Below are positions 48,489-58,109 of a stretch of 64,000 nt of DNA, piece after piece. The DNA is from Quercus robur (taxonomy: Eukaryota > Streptophyta > Magnoliopsida > Fagales > Fagaceae): positions 40,988,843-41,052,842 of the forward strand of contig NC_065538.1 in NCBI RefSeq assembly GCF_932294415.1. The letters are read 5' to 3'. How positions within the stretch are numbered: the first letter of the stretch is position 1; each line of letters opens with the position of its first letter. The notes below the pieces were generated by a model that worked only from the letters and a program-made list of their open reading frames with translations, did not search any database and was not told the origin of the DNA. Made by a program: the position numbers and the translations under genes.

Positions 48489-51400
48489 CTATGCAGAAGT
48501 GCTAGGAATGTCTTCAGCAGTCTCTATGTGATCAACAGATGGTCTAGTTGGCTTTGGAACAGGGGGGGGAAGCTTTAGTGGCCTATTCGGACGAACTTTA
48601 TCAACTTTCTCCGAGTGCATATCAAACTGCAATTAAGAAAGTTCCCACTGGATTACATGGAAATTTTGTGAATTCCTCCATCTAATTTATGGGGAAAAAC
48701 TTGAAAAATACTGCACTGAAATATTGATGATTGTCCTGTAGCAGCCAGAAGTTATGGAAATTATGCAAACAAAAATCCCAATACATACACACCTATATGT
48801 ATGCAAGGTTTATATATGTGTATGTGGTTTTCTTTGTATTTATTTTCTCCCCAGATTTGATAAAATGTGTACCATACTAGTCCTCAAAATTATAGCATCA
48901 TATGAACGAATCAATTTATTGTGCATCTCTTGCAGTTGTGCAGATGGGGATATGTGAGGGAGGACAAAGGAAAACAAGGGAGGGGAAGAGGAGGAATATT
49001 CATTCAATTGCTACCCAAATGTTTGCAACCAAGCTTCTCATAATACAGGATTTAATTATATCAAACTAGGGCATATATGCATAATTAAGCAAGGTCATCA
49101 AATTGACATTAAATGTAGTTAGACTATTGAGCCCATTGACTATGCAAAGGACACTGTCCAGGCAAAAGTACCTGGCCAATGGACATTGAGAAGGAATTAC
49201 ATAAAAAGATTATTACAATTTCAAAGAAACCTTTCATATTTAATCCTTTTTAAGACACGCAATCATAAACATGATGCAACGCCAATTTCAAAGAAGCATA
49301 AAGATCTCAACTGGAGAACCAACAATCTCAAGCTTAATAGATTTAAAATCTTCACTAAAACCAAATGCTTAACTCATTGAGAAAAAAACTAACCTTGTAC
49401 CCACAGCCAGATACACAAGCATGGAAACATTCCTGTATACAGAAACAATCAATATTCAAAGAATTGATAAGATAATCACATTCAACCATGTTCGTGCTCT
49501 TTTCTTCCATGTTATGCATTTCCATAATCTAAAAATTTCAAGAATGTTAGCAGAACATCAAGGACAACCACAAAGTTCCACTAGATATATTTTAGTATGT
49601 GGTTCGTACAATGCATCAAGAATTATATTATTATTCAAACCTTAAATTCCAACACTAACAGCATTTCCAAATAAAAAGAATAATAATTGTGAAATCTTAA
49701 TACTGGCTCTCCCCTTCAAATCCAGAGCCTAGGAATTCATGCATAAATTAGAATGTCTTAAACTTACAATCATAAAGTAAAGCAACTTAATCTGTTGAAT
49801 ATGCTTTATCAAAAAGAGCACGAATTACAGTAGGTCATTAGTCCTTTTTCTTACAAACTTTTGCATAAACTGGGGCTGTTAAAAAGATCTCATTAAAAGT
49901 CATTAATTCCAAGACAAAGATAACCACAAAGTAAAAGGCATCCAACTTTCTGGTGTTGTAGCAAGGAAAAAAGGACAGATCAGACAGGGCAGTACCCCAT
50001 GTCAAGTCTGGGATTAAAATGCATTTAAAAAATGCACCCCAATATGCAATTAAACTCATTTGACTGTCCCTCAAGCAATCTCACAAGGCACCACCATGTC
50101 ACTCAAAATCTTTTATCAATTGCACACACCACCATATCACTTCAATTTTATAATGTTGCTCAAATCCTCTTCTCAGGCAGTCAAATTATTTGGATCTTGC
50201 AAGAGTTAAAGACCAAAAGTTACAAGGACTTTTTGTGCCTACAAGTTCTGAACTTTAAAATTTATCTAGTGTCTGTACTTACTGTATTATTATTGTTCTC
50301 TACTTCCCCCCAATTGACTTTCAAATTGCAAATTTAAAACAAGCAGTGCCACCATTGGCCATTATCTTCCATTGTAGCCATAGAACATCTTCAAATTGAA
50401 TATGATTGTTACATATTCCATTTTGATTGAAAATTAAAAATTACAAACAAAGTAGTATGTATGAGTACTTTAATAACCAAAGAGGATGAATGCCCATCTT
50501 CAGCAGGCACCCTTATGTGAAGGCTTTTAACTATAACAGCAGTATAAATATTAAAATTTAACTGCAGCATTCAGTGTAATGAAAAAAGGGAAATAAAATG
50601 TGAAAGAACCACAGGTGAAAGATGAAGTACCTCTGAGTAGGTGGAATGTCCAGGAGAACGGTCAATGTAGGAACTCCATTGGTGGTCCTTTAATACAGGG
50701 TCCTTATAGCATATCTCATTGCACTCCTCCAAGCCTGGACATGCAATACTCTTATCATATCAGGCTAACAAACAAGTATAAAGAAAATATTGATTCCATG
50801 TACACACTCCTTTTGTGTTGGCAAACTAACTCTCCAAACCAATGATTCATTACATATAAAGGTTTAATACATGGCTAGATCGTTCAATTAAGAAATTGAT
50901 GAGCTAAAGTGAACCAAGAGTTTTTGAAGTCATAATTTTCAAGATGCAGGCTAAGCCACATGCTAGTGGGCTTTGTAGCCCAAAAATTCTCCCCTTTAAA
51001 TAGAGAATTCTAGCGCACAATGCCATCATATTCATAGGAAATTTACGGAATTTTGAGGACTAACCCATAGTGTATCTAACTGGTGGCCCCTAGAAACCAG
51101 CGCCCAATCCACTCCCCCCTCTCCCCCTCTCTCTCTCTGAGAAAAGAAGGCTAACTTTGCATGGTCCATTATCCCGCATCACTTCAATAAGTTCGCATGT
51201 TTTATATATTTTTGATCAGTGTTAAATGAATGTTTCATTATTGTTAACACATCATAATAATGAAACTTTCTCATCAAAATCCCTTTGTAAATGGACCCAA
51301 ACTGCAGTGCTAAATATACCAAATTTTTTATCCAACTTAACTACCACATTGACACCTTAAAAGATTTCAATAAAACTCCAAATATTTGATGCACAAAAGG

Positions 51401-51907
51401 AATCAAAAAAGTAAAAAGCTAAGAAACAACAAAGTCTGGCAATGTCATACCGATCAGCTTGAGAAAACTGCAGCACAAACAAGAAAAGTAAAACTTACAT
51501 TCTTCCCATGTCTTTACATCAGCATCACAGCCCTTTTTGCAAAATACACGCCCTACAAGAACCCATGTTGGACCCAATTCAGTAATTATAGATTTTAAAA
51601 GGGCAATTAAAAAAAAATAGTGCTAATCATGATTCCAAAGGCAAAGCAATGCAAACCCAACATATTCACAAAGGTTAATGGGAGGAAAAGCATTTCAAAA
51701 TTCACCCAAAGATCCCTACAACAAGCATTGGTAAAGAAAAATGACAATGTAAACGCAATGAATATCATAAATACTTTACAATCATTGCAAGAAAGTGCCA
51801 AGTAGAATGAAATCAGATCATCTAAATATTTACTCCTTCAGTTAGAAATTGGTCGAAAGCCTTGTTCTCATCACTAACATCTCTTTCTACTACTTATACC
51901 TAATTAA

Positions 51908-51948
<41 letters not shown>

Positions 51949-52587
51949 GTTGCAGTCTTAAGATATAAATATTTTTCTACTTCGTATGTGTGGTCATTTA
52001 GTAACCAAAAAACTCATCATACATGTACTCAAAATTAAACTTGGAACACATTTTGAAAAATCAATTTTTTACAAGCAGACTAGGGGAATTCAAAACTTGG
52101 TTCTCCTCATAAGGAAGACCAAGCAATGATACTGAGTTACAAGACTCTTGACTACATTTCATACGCTTGCGTTCCAAGGAACAACACGCGTGCTTATTGC
52201 ACATGTACATTCCCGTATTGTGTGATCCTTACTACAATGTGTTACAATTCAAATTCAATTCTAACTAACTACACCCACTTCCAAATTTAATGATGAATTA
52301 GACTCATTTTTTTTCTAAAAAATTTGACTTTTTTTTATTTTTATTTTTTTTCCATTTTATGTTATGGAATTCTACATGAGGAATTTGTCTGCGTTACACT
52401 TACATCTAAGCCAAGACACTCAAAAAAAGACACATAGTGATAGAGCGAGCAACAAGAATTATTTAGAGATGAGAGAAAAAAGAAATAGAGATGGAAGTGT
52501 TGAATAGTTACATGGAATCTGCATCAGTGCTGCGTATTTGTTGGTGCACTGGTTTCCGCAAGGCGACGCCCACTGCTGTGGTAACAT
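48489..52587 (-). CDS. Conserved plant cysteine-rich protein with CX3C repeats, 136 aa, 5 exons
   Basis: Exons in coding order: 52587-52512, 51552-51499, 50734-50631, 49432-49394 and 48626-48489. All introns are GT-AG and the phases fit (1, 1, 0, 0), ending at TAG 48489-48491. I recall close relatives in other plants sharing the MLPQQW start, IPWRVFCKKGC and YIDRSPG segments, annotated as uncharacterised; no function is known to me. Ten cysteines lie at residues 10, 14, 30, 34, 44, 48, 52, 80, 84 and 88, every one in CX3C spacing, with two CX3CX3C runs. The C-terminal 45 residues are basic then proline-rich (LPPPVPKP) and end EDIPSTSA. There is no signal peptide or membrane segment. The CX3C pattern recalls disulphide-forming intermembrane-space proteins or metal binding; this is inference only. 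Intron 1 carries a (TA)n run (51914-51942). Confidence 0.88.
51914..51942. repeat. (TA)n microsatellite in intron 1
   Basis: About fourteen TA units inside intron 1 of the cysteine-rich protein gene. Confidence 0.95.
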
Positions 52588-53014
52588 TCTCTTTCTCTTT
52601 CTCTGTCTCTTCTTCTTCTCACCTAACTCTCAAGGCAAGGCAGAAGAAAATGGAACAGTGTTGCTTAAAAGTTCTCCTCTTTATGTGAGGCTATTTTCGT
52701 CATTTTCATTCTTTTCTTTTCTTTGTACAACAACATGTTTCGTTTCGTGGTTTGCCTTCGCCCTTTTAATTTTATTGGATTCAAATATTTTCCTCCGAAC
52801 AAAAAAAAAATATAGTAATTAAAATATAGTGACAGTTTCAGTGAGTGCCACACTGCCACCTGCCTTTTCTGTTTTTTTTTTTTGGGTCAGCAAGGTTTCA
52901 GTTCAGTGGCTCGGAATTTCGGATCGATTGGCTTCATTAGTTTTTGTTGTTTGGTTGGGCGAAGATTTTTTTTTTTTTTTTTTTTTTTGAAATGCTAAAA
53001 AGATACGTGGCATC
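52588..53014. other. Upstream flank of cysteine-rich gene and poly-T tract
   Basis: The first ~60 bases are CT-rich and probably the 5' UTR of the minus-strand gene. A long T run at about 52966-52988 reads as a second poly-A on the minus strand, 26 bases beyond the LINE tail. No gene. Confidence 0.5.
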
Positions 53015-56000
53015 TTTTTTTTTTTGAGGAAAAGGTAAAAGAAACTTTATTGCTGGAAAAACAAACTAAACAATATTCTCCAAGTCCCGTGGAAGTTCTT
53101 CTATCCACACATCGATATCAGCAGATAAAACTGCTCGTCTAGCAAGTGCATGAGCTAACTTATTGCTCCTCCGATTAACATGCATAAAATTACACATAAA
53201 AGAAGAAGATAACAGTCTTATCTCATCAATAATATGCCCATACAAAGTCTGCACTGGTCTAGTATCGTTAATGGCTTCAATAACTTTCAGAGAATCACCT
53301 TCAATCACCACATTGTGAAGACTGAGTTCCTGAGCAAAGCAGATGGCTCTTCGAGCTGCCAAAGCCTCCACCACATCGGCCGAACCTGGGAGCCGCACTC
53401 TCTGACTTAACGCAGCCATAACAAGCCCAGCCGAGTCCCTCACAACCACCCCTAAGCCAGCGCACCTCTGTTCCAGGAATAAAGCCCCATCAAAATTTAA
53501 TTTGTACACACCTGAATCAGGGGGCTTCCAACGCAGATCCATACTTCGGGTAGCCATTCGTGGATTCACCGGTTGAACATCCCGATACTCCTGCAGAAGC
53601 TCTGAAGCTCGGTGCATCACCAAATTTGGACCCCAAGTTCTCTGCCCCTCCCTCACTCTGTTTCGCCTCTCCCAGATACCCCAAGCAGCCATAGCGAACA
53701 TAGCAACCAGATTAGAGGAACCTTGCTTACATAAAAACTGAAACAGATCACCGAAGTTAGAAAAATGATAAGCACGAAGAAAAGAGAACCGAGCATCTGA
53801 CATCCAGATTGGTTTCACCGCATCACAGAGCCACAAAGCATGAATCACGTCTTCACCATAGTCGCCACAAGCATCACAAATACCAAACCTTAAAACCTGA
53901 CGCCTTTGCAGATTGCATTTCGTTGGTAATGCCTCACGAACCGCGCGCCACAGAAGATGTTTCACTTTGTTAGGGACCTTCAACTTCCAAATTCCATTCC
54001 ATAACCCCTTTCCGGACTCCACATCCGACGAGCTGGGTTGATTCTGATGCTGAAATGCTACCAATAAGCGATACGCGCTCCGAACAGAGTACACACCATC
54101 ATCTGTGTGAGGCCATATCAGAGCATCAGTTGCCTCATGGTTGCTAACGTGGATGTTTTTGATGGCTTCAGCTTCCCACGGATAGAAATTCAAATCAAGA
54201 AGCTCCTCATTCCAGAGATGTGAACCAGGCAGCAGCAAATCCTTGACCATATTCAGAGAAAGGTCCCTTTGTGGAGATAAAATCCTTCCCCCACCATCAA
54301 AAGGCAGCCAACGATCACTCCAGATTTTAATATCTCGCCCATCCCCCACCCTCCATCGAGCTCCCCTCAAAACACCTTCCCTAGCTTGTATAATACTTCG
54401 CCAAGCAAAGGAGCCAACCGGAGAGGCTACCGCATCAAAAATGTTACCGGAAGGAAAGTACTTTGCCCGAAACACCTTATAAACCAACGAGGTCCTATCA
54501 TGAAATAAGCGCCAAACTTGCTTCCCCAACATGGCATCATTAAACATACGTAAGTCGCGAAAGCCCATGCCTCCAATTGACTTTGAAGAACAAAGAGTCT
54601 CCCATTTAACCCAGTGGATCTTTCTAGAATTCTCAGAACACCCCCACCAAAACTTACGAATCATAGCTTCTATATCTTTAAGGAGACCAATAGGAAGCCG
54701 AAAGACATTCATAGAGTACGTTGGGATTGATTGAACCACCGCTTTGATCATTATTTCCTTACCGGCCTGAGACAACAATTTCTCCTTCCACCCTTGCATT
54801 TTAGCCCAGATCCGTTCCTTGATGTGATTGAAACACGCTTTCTTCTCACGACCCACAAAAGAGGGAAGCCCCAAATACTTCTCATAGTTTTGAATAACCG
54901 GCACCCCTAGCAAAACTTTTAATTCGTCTTGAACCTCCGCGGAAGTGTTTCGACTAAAGAAAGCTGTAGTCTTATCCGAATTCACCTGCTGACCCGAAGC
55001 AGCCCCATACCATGCAAGAATAGACTGGATTTTAGCACATTCTTCAGGAGTAGCTCTACAGAATAACAAGCAATCATCGGCAAAAAACAAATGAGTAATT
55101 TTTGGACCCGCTCTACAAATAGAGTAACCTCTTATCTCCCCAGAATTTGCAGCTTGACTAAGAAGGGCATTCAAGCCTTCTGCACAAAATAGAAATAGGA
55201 ATGGTGACAAAGGATCACCCTGTCTCAACCCTCGCGAAGGATAAATATGACCTGTAGGTACGCCATTCACCAGAATCGAGTAAGATACCGTTGTGATACA
55301 TTGCATGATCATGGCCACCCAACTATCTTGAAAACCCATCTTCAATAAAATTTTCTCCAAAAAGACCCACTCCACTCTATCATAAGCTTTGTTCATATCA
55401 AGCTTTAACGCCATAAAACCTGTCCTCCCAGAACACTGAGTTTTCATATGATGTAAAGACTCAAAAGCAATAAGAATGTTATCTGTAATAAGCCTATCCG
55501 CAACAAAGGCACTCTGAGTCTCAGAAATAATGGACTTAAGAATAGGTTTTAGCCTATTAACAATGACTTTACTCAAAATTTTATAGATAACATTACAGAG
55601 ACTGATGGGCCTAAATTGAGCTACAGTTTCAGGATTGTTTACCTTTGGAATCAAAGTAATAAAAGTGTGGTTTATAGACTTCAAAAGATTACCTGAATTG
55701 AGGCAAGAGAGGACAGCATCTGTGACTTCCATACCAATGTCAGGCCAAAAGGATTGATAAAATAGAGGGGGCATCCCATCAGGACCCGGGGCTTTTAAAG
55801 GAGCCATATGTTTTATAGCCATCTCCACATCCTCTCTACTATAAGGACAAGTCAAAGCTTCATTCATAGAGGTACTAACCACGGGCTGCACACCAGCCAA
55901 TACACGCTCCAAATCTGTAGGATTTGAGGATGTAAACAATCTAGTATAAAAATCAACAAAAACCGCCCCTACTTCCCTTTCATCCGAAACCCAAGCACCA

Positions 56001-56962
56001 TGAGGGTCCCTAATACCTTTAATAAAATTCCTCCTTTTTCTTTGAGTGGCTACCCCATGAAAGAATTTTGTGTTCCGGTCTCCACAAGCCAACCATTGAG
56101 CTCTAGATCGCTGAGCCCACATACGATTCTCCTTATCTAATAAAACATTCAGCTCTCGTCGCAATTGTACCACCACCTCATAGTTGCCTCCCTTGGCCGA
56201 ATCCTCCTCAGCTTTCCATAGCAACTCTTTTTTCAATCTAAGCTGATTTTTAATGCTACCAAAATGATCCTTGCTCCACGATTTCAGCAATTTTTTACAC
56301 TTCTTAATCTTAGTCACTACTCGGTACATTTGATTCCCATTCGGCTGAATCTCCCAAGCCCTCTTAACAGTTGCACCACATTCTTTATCAGCCAACCACA
56401 TCTCTTCAAAACGGAATGGTTTGCGCTTCCACCTAGTTGCTTCCCCATTTGGGTCAAACACCAACAGGATCGGTCTATGGTCTGAAGCTACACAGTGAAG
56501 ATGTCTAATGGTAGCCGCTGGGAATCTAGACATCCAATCATAGTTAGCAACCCCTCTGTCCAGCCTCTCCCATATAATTTGCCCATGTCTATTGCCCTGC
56601 CAAGTAAACTCCGGACCCGTAAAGCCTAAGTCCACAAAACCACAAGTGTCCAAAACATCCCTGAAAGCTTGCATCTGCCCATGTGGCCGAATCCTACCAC
56701 CACGTTTTTCATCAGAGAGTAGAATTTCATTAAAATCTCCCATACACACCCAAGGTAGATGAGGCTTTGAATTTAACATGCGCAACATATTCCAAGCCTC
56801 TTCCCTATCATTAGTATCCGGTTCTCCATAAAATCCCGTAAATCTCCAAACCTCACACGAACCACCTTGAATTATAGCATCAATATGAAATCTGGAAAAA
56901 CTATCAACCCAAACCTGAATTCCATGTTGCCAAAGGAGTGCCAAGCCAAACCTGAATTTCAT
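53015..56962 (-). mobile_element. L1-type LINE, 5'-truncated, poly-A tailed
   Basis: Minus orientation. The 3' end is a short A run (complement of 53015-53025), preceded by a poly-A signal AATAAA in a 3' UTR of about 40 bases. The body is one long reading frame. The 5' end is cut inside the endonuclease domain and abuts a (TA)n run at about 56961-56980. No target duplication could be matched, and a second T run (52966-52988) complicates the 3' border. The undamaged frame indicates a recent insertion. Confidence 0.9.
53066..56962 (-). CDS. LINE ORF2 protein (partial endonuclease, RT, RNase H), 1298 codons uninterrupted
   Basis: Encodes the C-terminal bulk of a plant L1 ORF2. Domains in order: endonuclease remnant, residues 1-170, lacking its N-terminal ~80 residues (GDFNE 75-79, SDHRP 160-164); reverse transcriptase about 430-700 (FRPISLCNVIYKILSK 450-465, KLDMNKAYDRVEW about 520-532, RQGDPLSP 580-587, catalytic FADD 627-630); a zinc-finger RVT region about 1000-1090 (GICDACGDYG, ALWLC); and an RNase H domain over the last ~130 residues with the expected acidic positions (NFDGAL, EALAARRA, EGDS) and a HALAR motif. 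The first ATG lies at the truncation point, so no real start is present and the endonuclease cannot work. It matches a retroelement protein, not a host gene. Confidence 0.92.
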   Translation of the reverse strand: MKFRFGLALLWQHGIQVWVDSFSRFHIDAIIQGGSCEVWRFTGFYGEPDTNDREEAWNMLRMLNSKPHLPWVCMGDFNEILLSDEKRGGRIRPHGQMQAFRDVLDTCGFVDLGFTGPEFTWQGNRHGQIIWERLDRGVANYDWMSRFPAATIRHLHCVASDHRPILLVFDPNGEATRWKRKPFRFEEMWLADKECGATVKRAWEIQPNGNQMYRVVTKIKKCKKLLKSWSKDHFGSIKNQLRLKKELLWKAEEDSAKGGNYEVVVQLRRELNVLLDKENRMWAQRSRAQWLACGDRNTKFFHGVATQRKRRNFIKGIRDPHGAWVSDEREVGAVFVDFYTRLFTSSNPTDLERVLAGVQPVVSTSMNEALTCPYSREDVEMAIKHMAPLKAPGPDGMPPLFYQSFWPDIGMEVTDAVLSCLNSGNLLKSINHTFITLIPKVNNPETVAQFRPISLCNVIYKILSKVIVNRLKPILKSIISETQSAFVADRLITDNILIAFESLHHMKTQCSGRTGFMALKLDMNKAYDRVEWVFLEKILLKMGFQDSWVAMIMQCITTVSYSILVNGVPTGHIYPSRGLRQGDPLSPFLFLFCAEGLNALLSQAANSGEIRGYSICRAGPKITHLFFADDCLLFCRATPEECAKIQSILAWYGAASGQQVNSDKTTAFFSRNTSAEVQDELKVLLGVPVIQNYEKYLGLPSFVGREKKACFNHIKERIWAKMQGWKEKLLSQAGKEIMIKAVVQSIPTYSMNVFRLPIGLLKDIEAMIRKFWWGCSENSRKIHWVKWETLCSSKSIGGMGFRDLRMFNDAMLGKQVWRLFHDRTSLVYKVFRAKYFPSGNIFDAVASPVGSFAWRSIIQAREGVLRGARWRVGDGRDIKIWSDRWLPFDGGGRILSPQRDLSLNMVKDLLLPGSHLWNEELLDLNFYPWEAEAIKNIHVSNHEATDALIWPHTDDGVYSVRSAYRLLVAFQHQNQPSSSDVESGKGLWNGIWKLKVPNKVKHLLWRAVREALPTKCNLQRRQVLRFGICDACGDYGEDVIHALWLCDAVKPIWMSDARFSFLRAYHFSNFGDLFQFLCKQGSSNLVAMFAMAAWGIWERRNRVREGQRTWGPNLVMHRASELLQEYRDVQPVNPRMATRSMDLRWKPPDSGVYKLNFDGALFLEQRCAGLGVVVRDSAGLVMAALSQRVRLPGSADVVEALAARRAICFAQELSLHNVVIEGDSLKVIEAINDTRPVQTLYGHIIDEIRLLSSSFMCNFMHVNRRSNKLAHALARRAVLSADIDVWIEELPRDLENIV

Positions 56963-56999
56963 ATATATATATATATATATTTTTTTTTCCGTATACTAT

Positions 57000-57810
57000 A
57001 TATAATAGAGATTAAATTGGGTTTTAGGCCAGTCAATCCTGACCCGACATGTCAGCAAAATAATAAAAAAACCATTTCCTCTCTTCCTCTCTTCCTCTCT
57101 CCTCTTCCCATCTCCCTCACTTTTCCAGAAGCATTGAAGGCAAGCAACGTTGAAGGAGACACAATCTCTTTTTTTTTTTTTCATATCTTCCTCTCTTCTG
57201 CAAAATCCTATGAAAGAATTGCAAATTTTACAAAGAAATCCCAACAAAGGGGATGTTCACACACCCAAACTAACCATCAATGGAACTCACAACAAAATAC
57301 AGTGAGAAACCCATGTCACAAACTCAGATCCACCCAAAAAAAAAACAACCCAGTAGTTTCAACTTGCAATTTTACTTCAATCTTGCAATACCCAAGCCAC
57401 AAAGAACAACATAGACAACAATATTACTAAAAAAAACTCAAAACCACATTATAAAGCAATTTCACTTCACAGGCCTTGCAACAGAAAACCTTCAAATGCA
57501 TATTTGAATAAAGATAAAAAAAATTAATTAAAAAAAAAAAGATAGAAGAAAAAAGTGACCTATGAATCTTGAACTAAAGAAGAAAAAAAAGGGACCTAAG
57601 GAAAAAGACGAAGAAGAACTAGGTGCTGTGATGAGAGGTGTGAGAGATAAAGTAACGGGTAAAGAGGGAAAAGGGAAGAGAGAGAGCTTGTCATGAAAGA
57701 GAGAGAAAAGAACCTCAATTAGTTGATGTGTTGGGTCAGGATTGGCTGGTGTAAAACACACCTTTTACGCCAGTTCCTGATCCAATTTAATCTTTATATA
57801 ATAAAAGTTG
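57000..57810. mobile_element. Probable inverted-repeat DNA element, about 0.8 kb
   Basis: Near the left end, AGATTAAATTGGG and CCAGTCAATCCTGACCC are followed by AG/CT-rich filler; at the right end the complements TTGGGTCAGGATTGGCTGG and CCAATTTAATCTTTATATAATA occur in mirrored order. No target duplication was fixed. The interior is A- and GA-rich with no convincing frame. The LINE at 53015-56962 ends at its left border. Confidence 0.55.
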
Positions 57811-58109
57811 GGTTTAGAAATAATAGTTACGTCAAGTGACTTCACTAAATTGTAAAAAAAAATTTAAAATTTAAAAAAAAAAAAAATATATATATATAAT
57901 TATATTCTCCCATAATTTCTAAGTTGATAAAAATCTTAATCTTATTACAATCCAAATTCTTTATCTAATCCTCTATAATAATAATAAAAAATAGCAACAA
58001 AGTACACGTTTTAGATTTAGATTTTTGTTTTTAATAGATATAATTTTTTGGGCAAATTATAACTTACCCACATGTGATTTGGCTGAAATTTAAATTACCT
58101 ACTTGTGGT
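57811..58109. other. AT-rich stretch, nothing recognised
   Basis: Short AT-rich sequence with a TA run near 57886-57900; no feature supported. Confidence 0.45.

Noticed and set aside
52491-52688. 65-aa plus-strand frame starting with ATG at 52491
   Set aside because: It is antisense to exon 1 of the cysteine-rich protein, whose exons join in phase on the minus strand; this frame is a shadow.
54243-54734. Plus-strand frames of 79 and 67 aa
   Set aside because: Antisense shadows of the long LINE frame.
56867-57430. 187-aa plus-strand frame
   Set aside because: Crosses the LINE end, a TA microsatellite and an inverted-repeat element; composition is that of low-complexity DNA.
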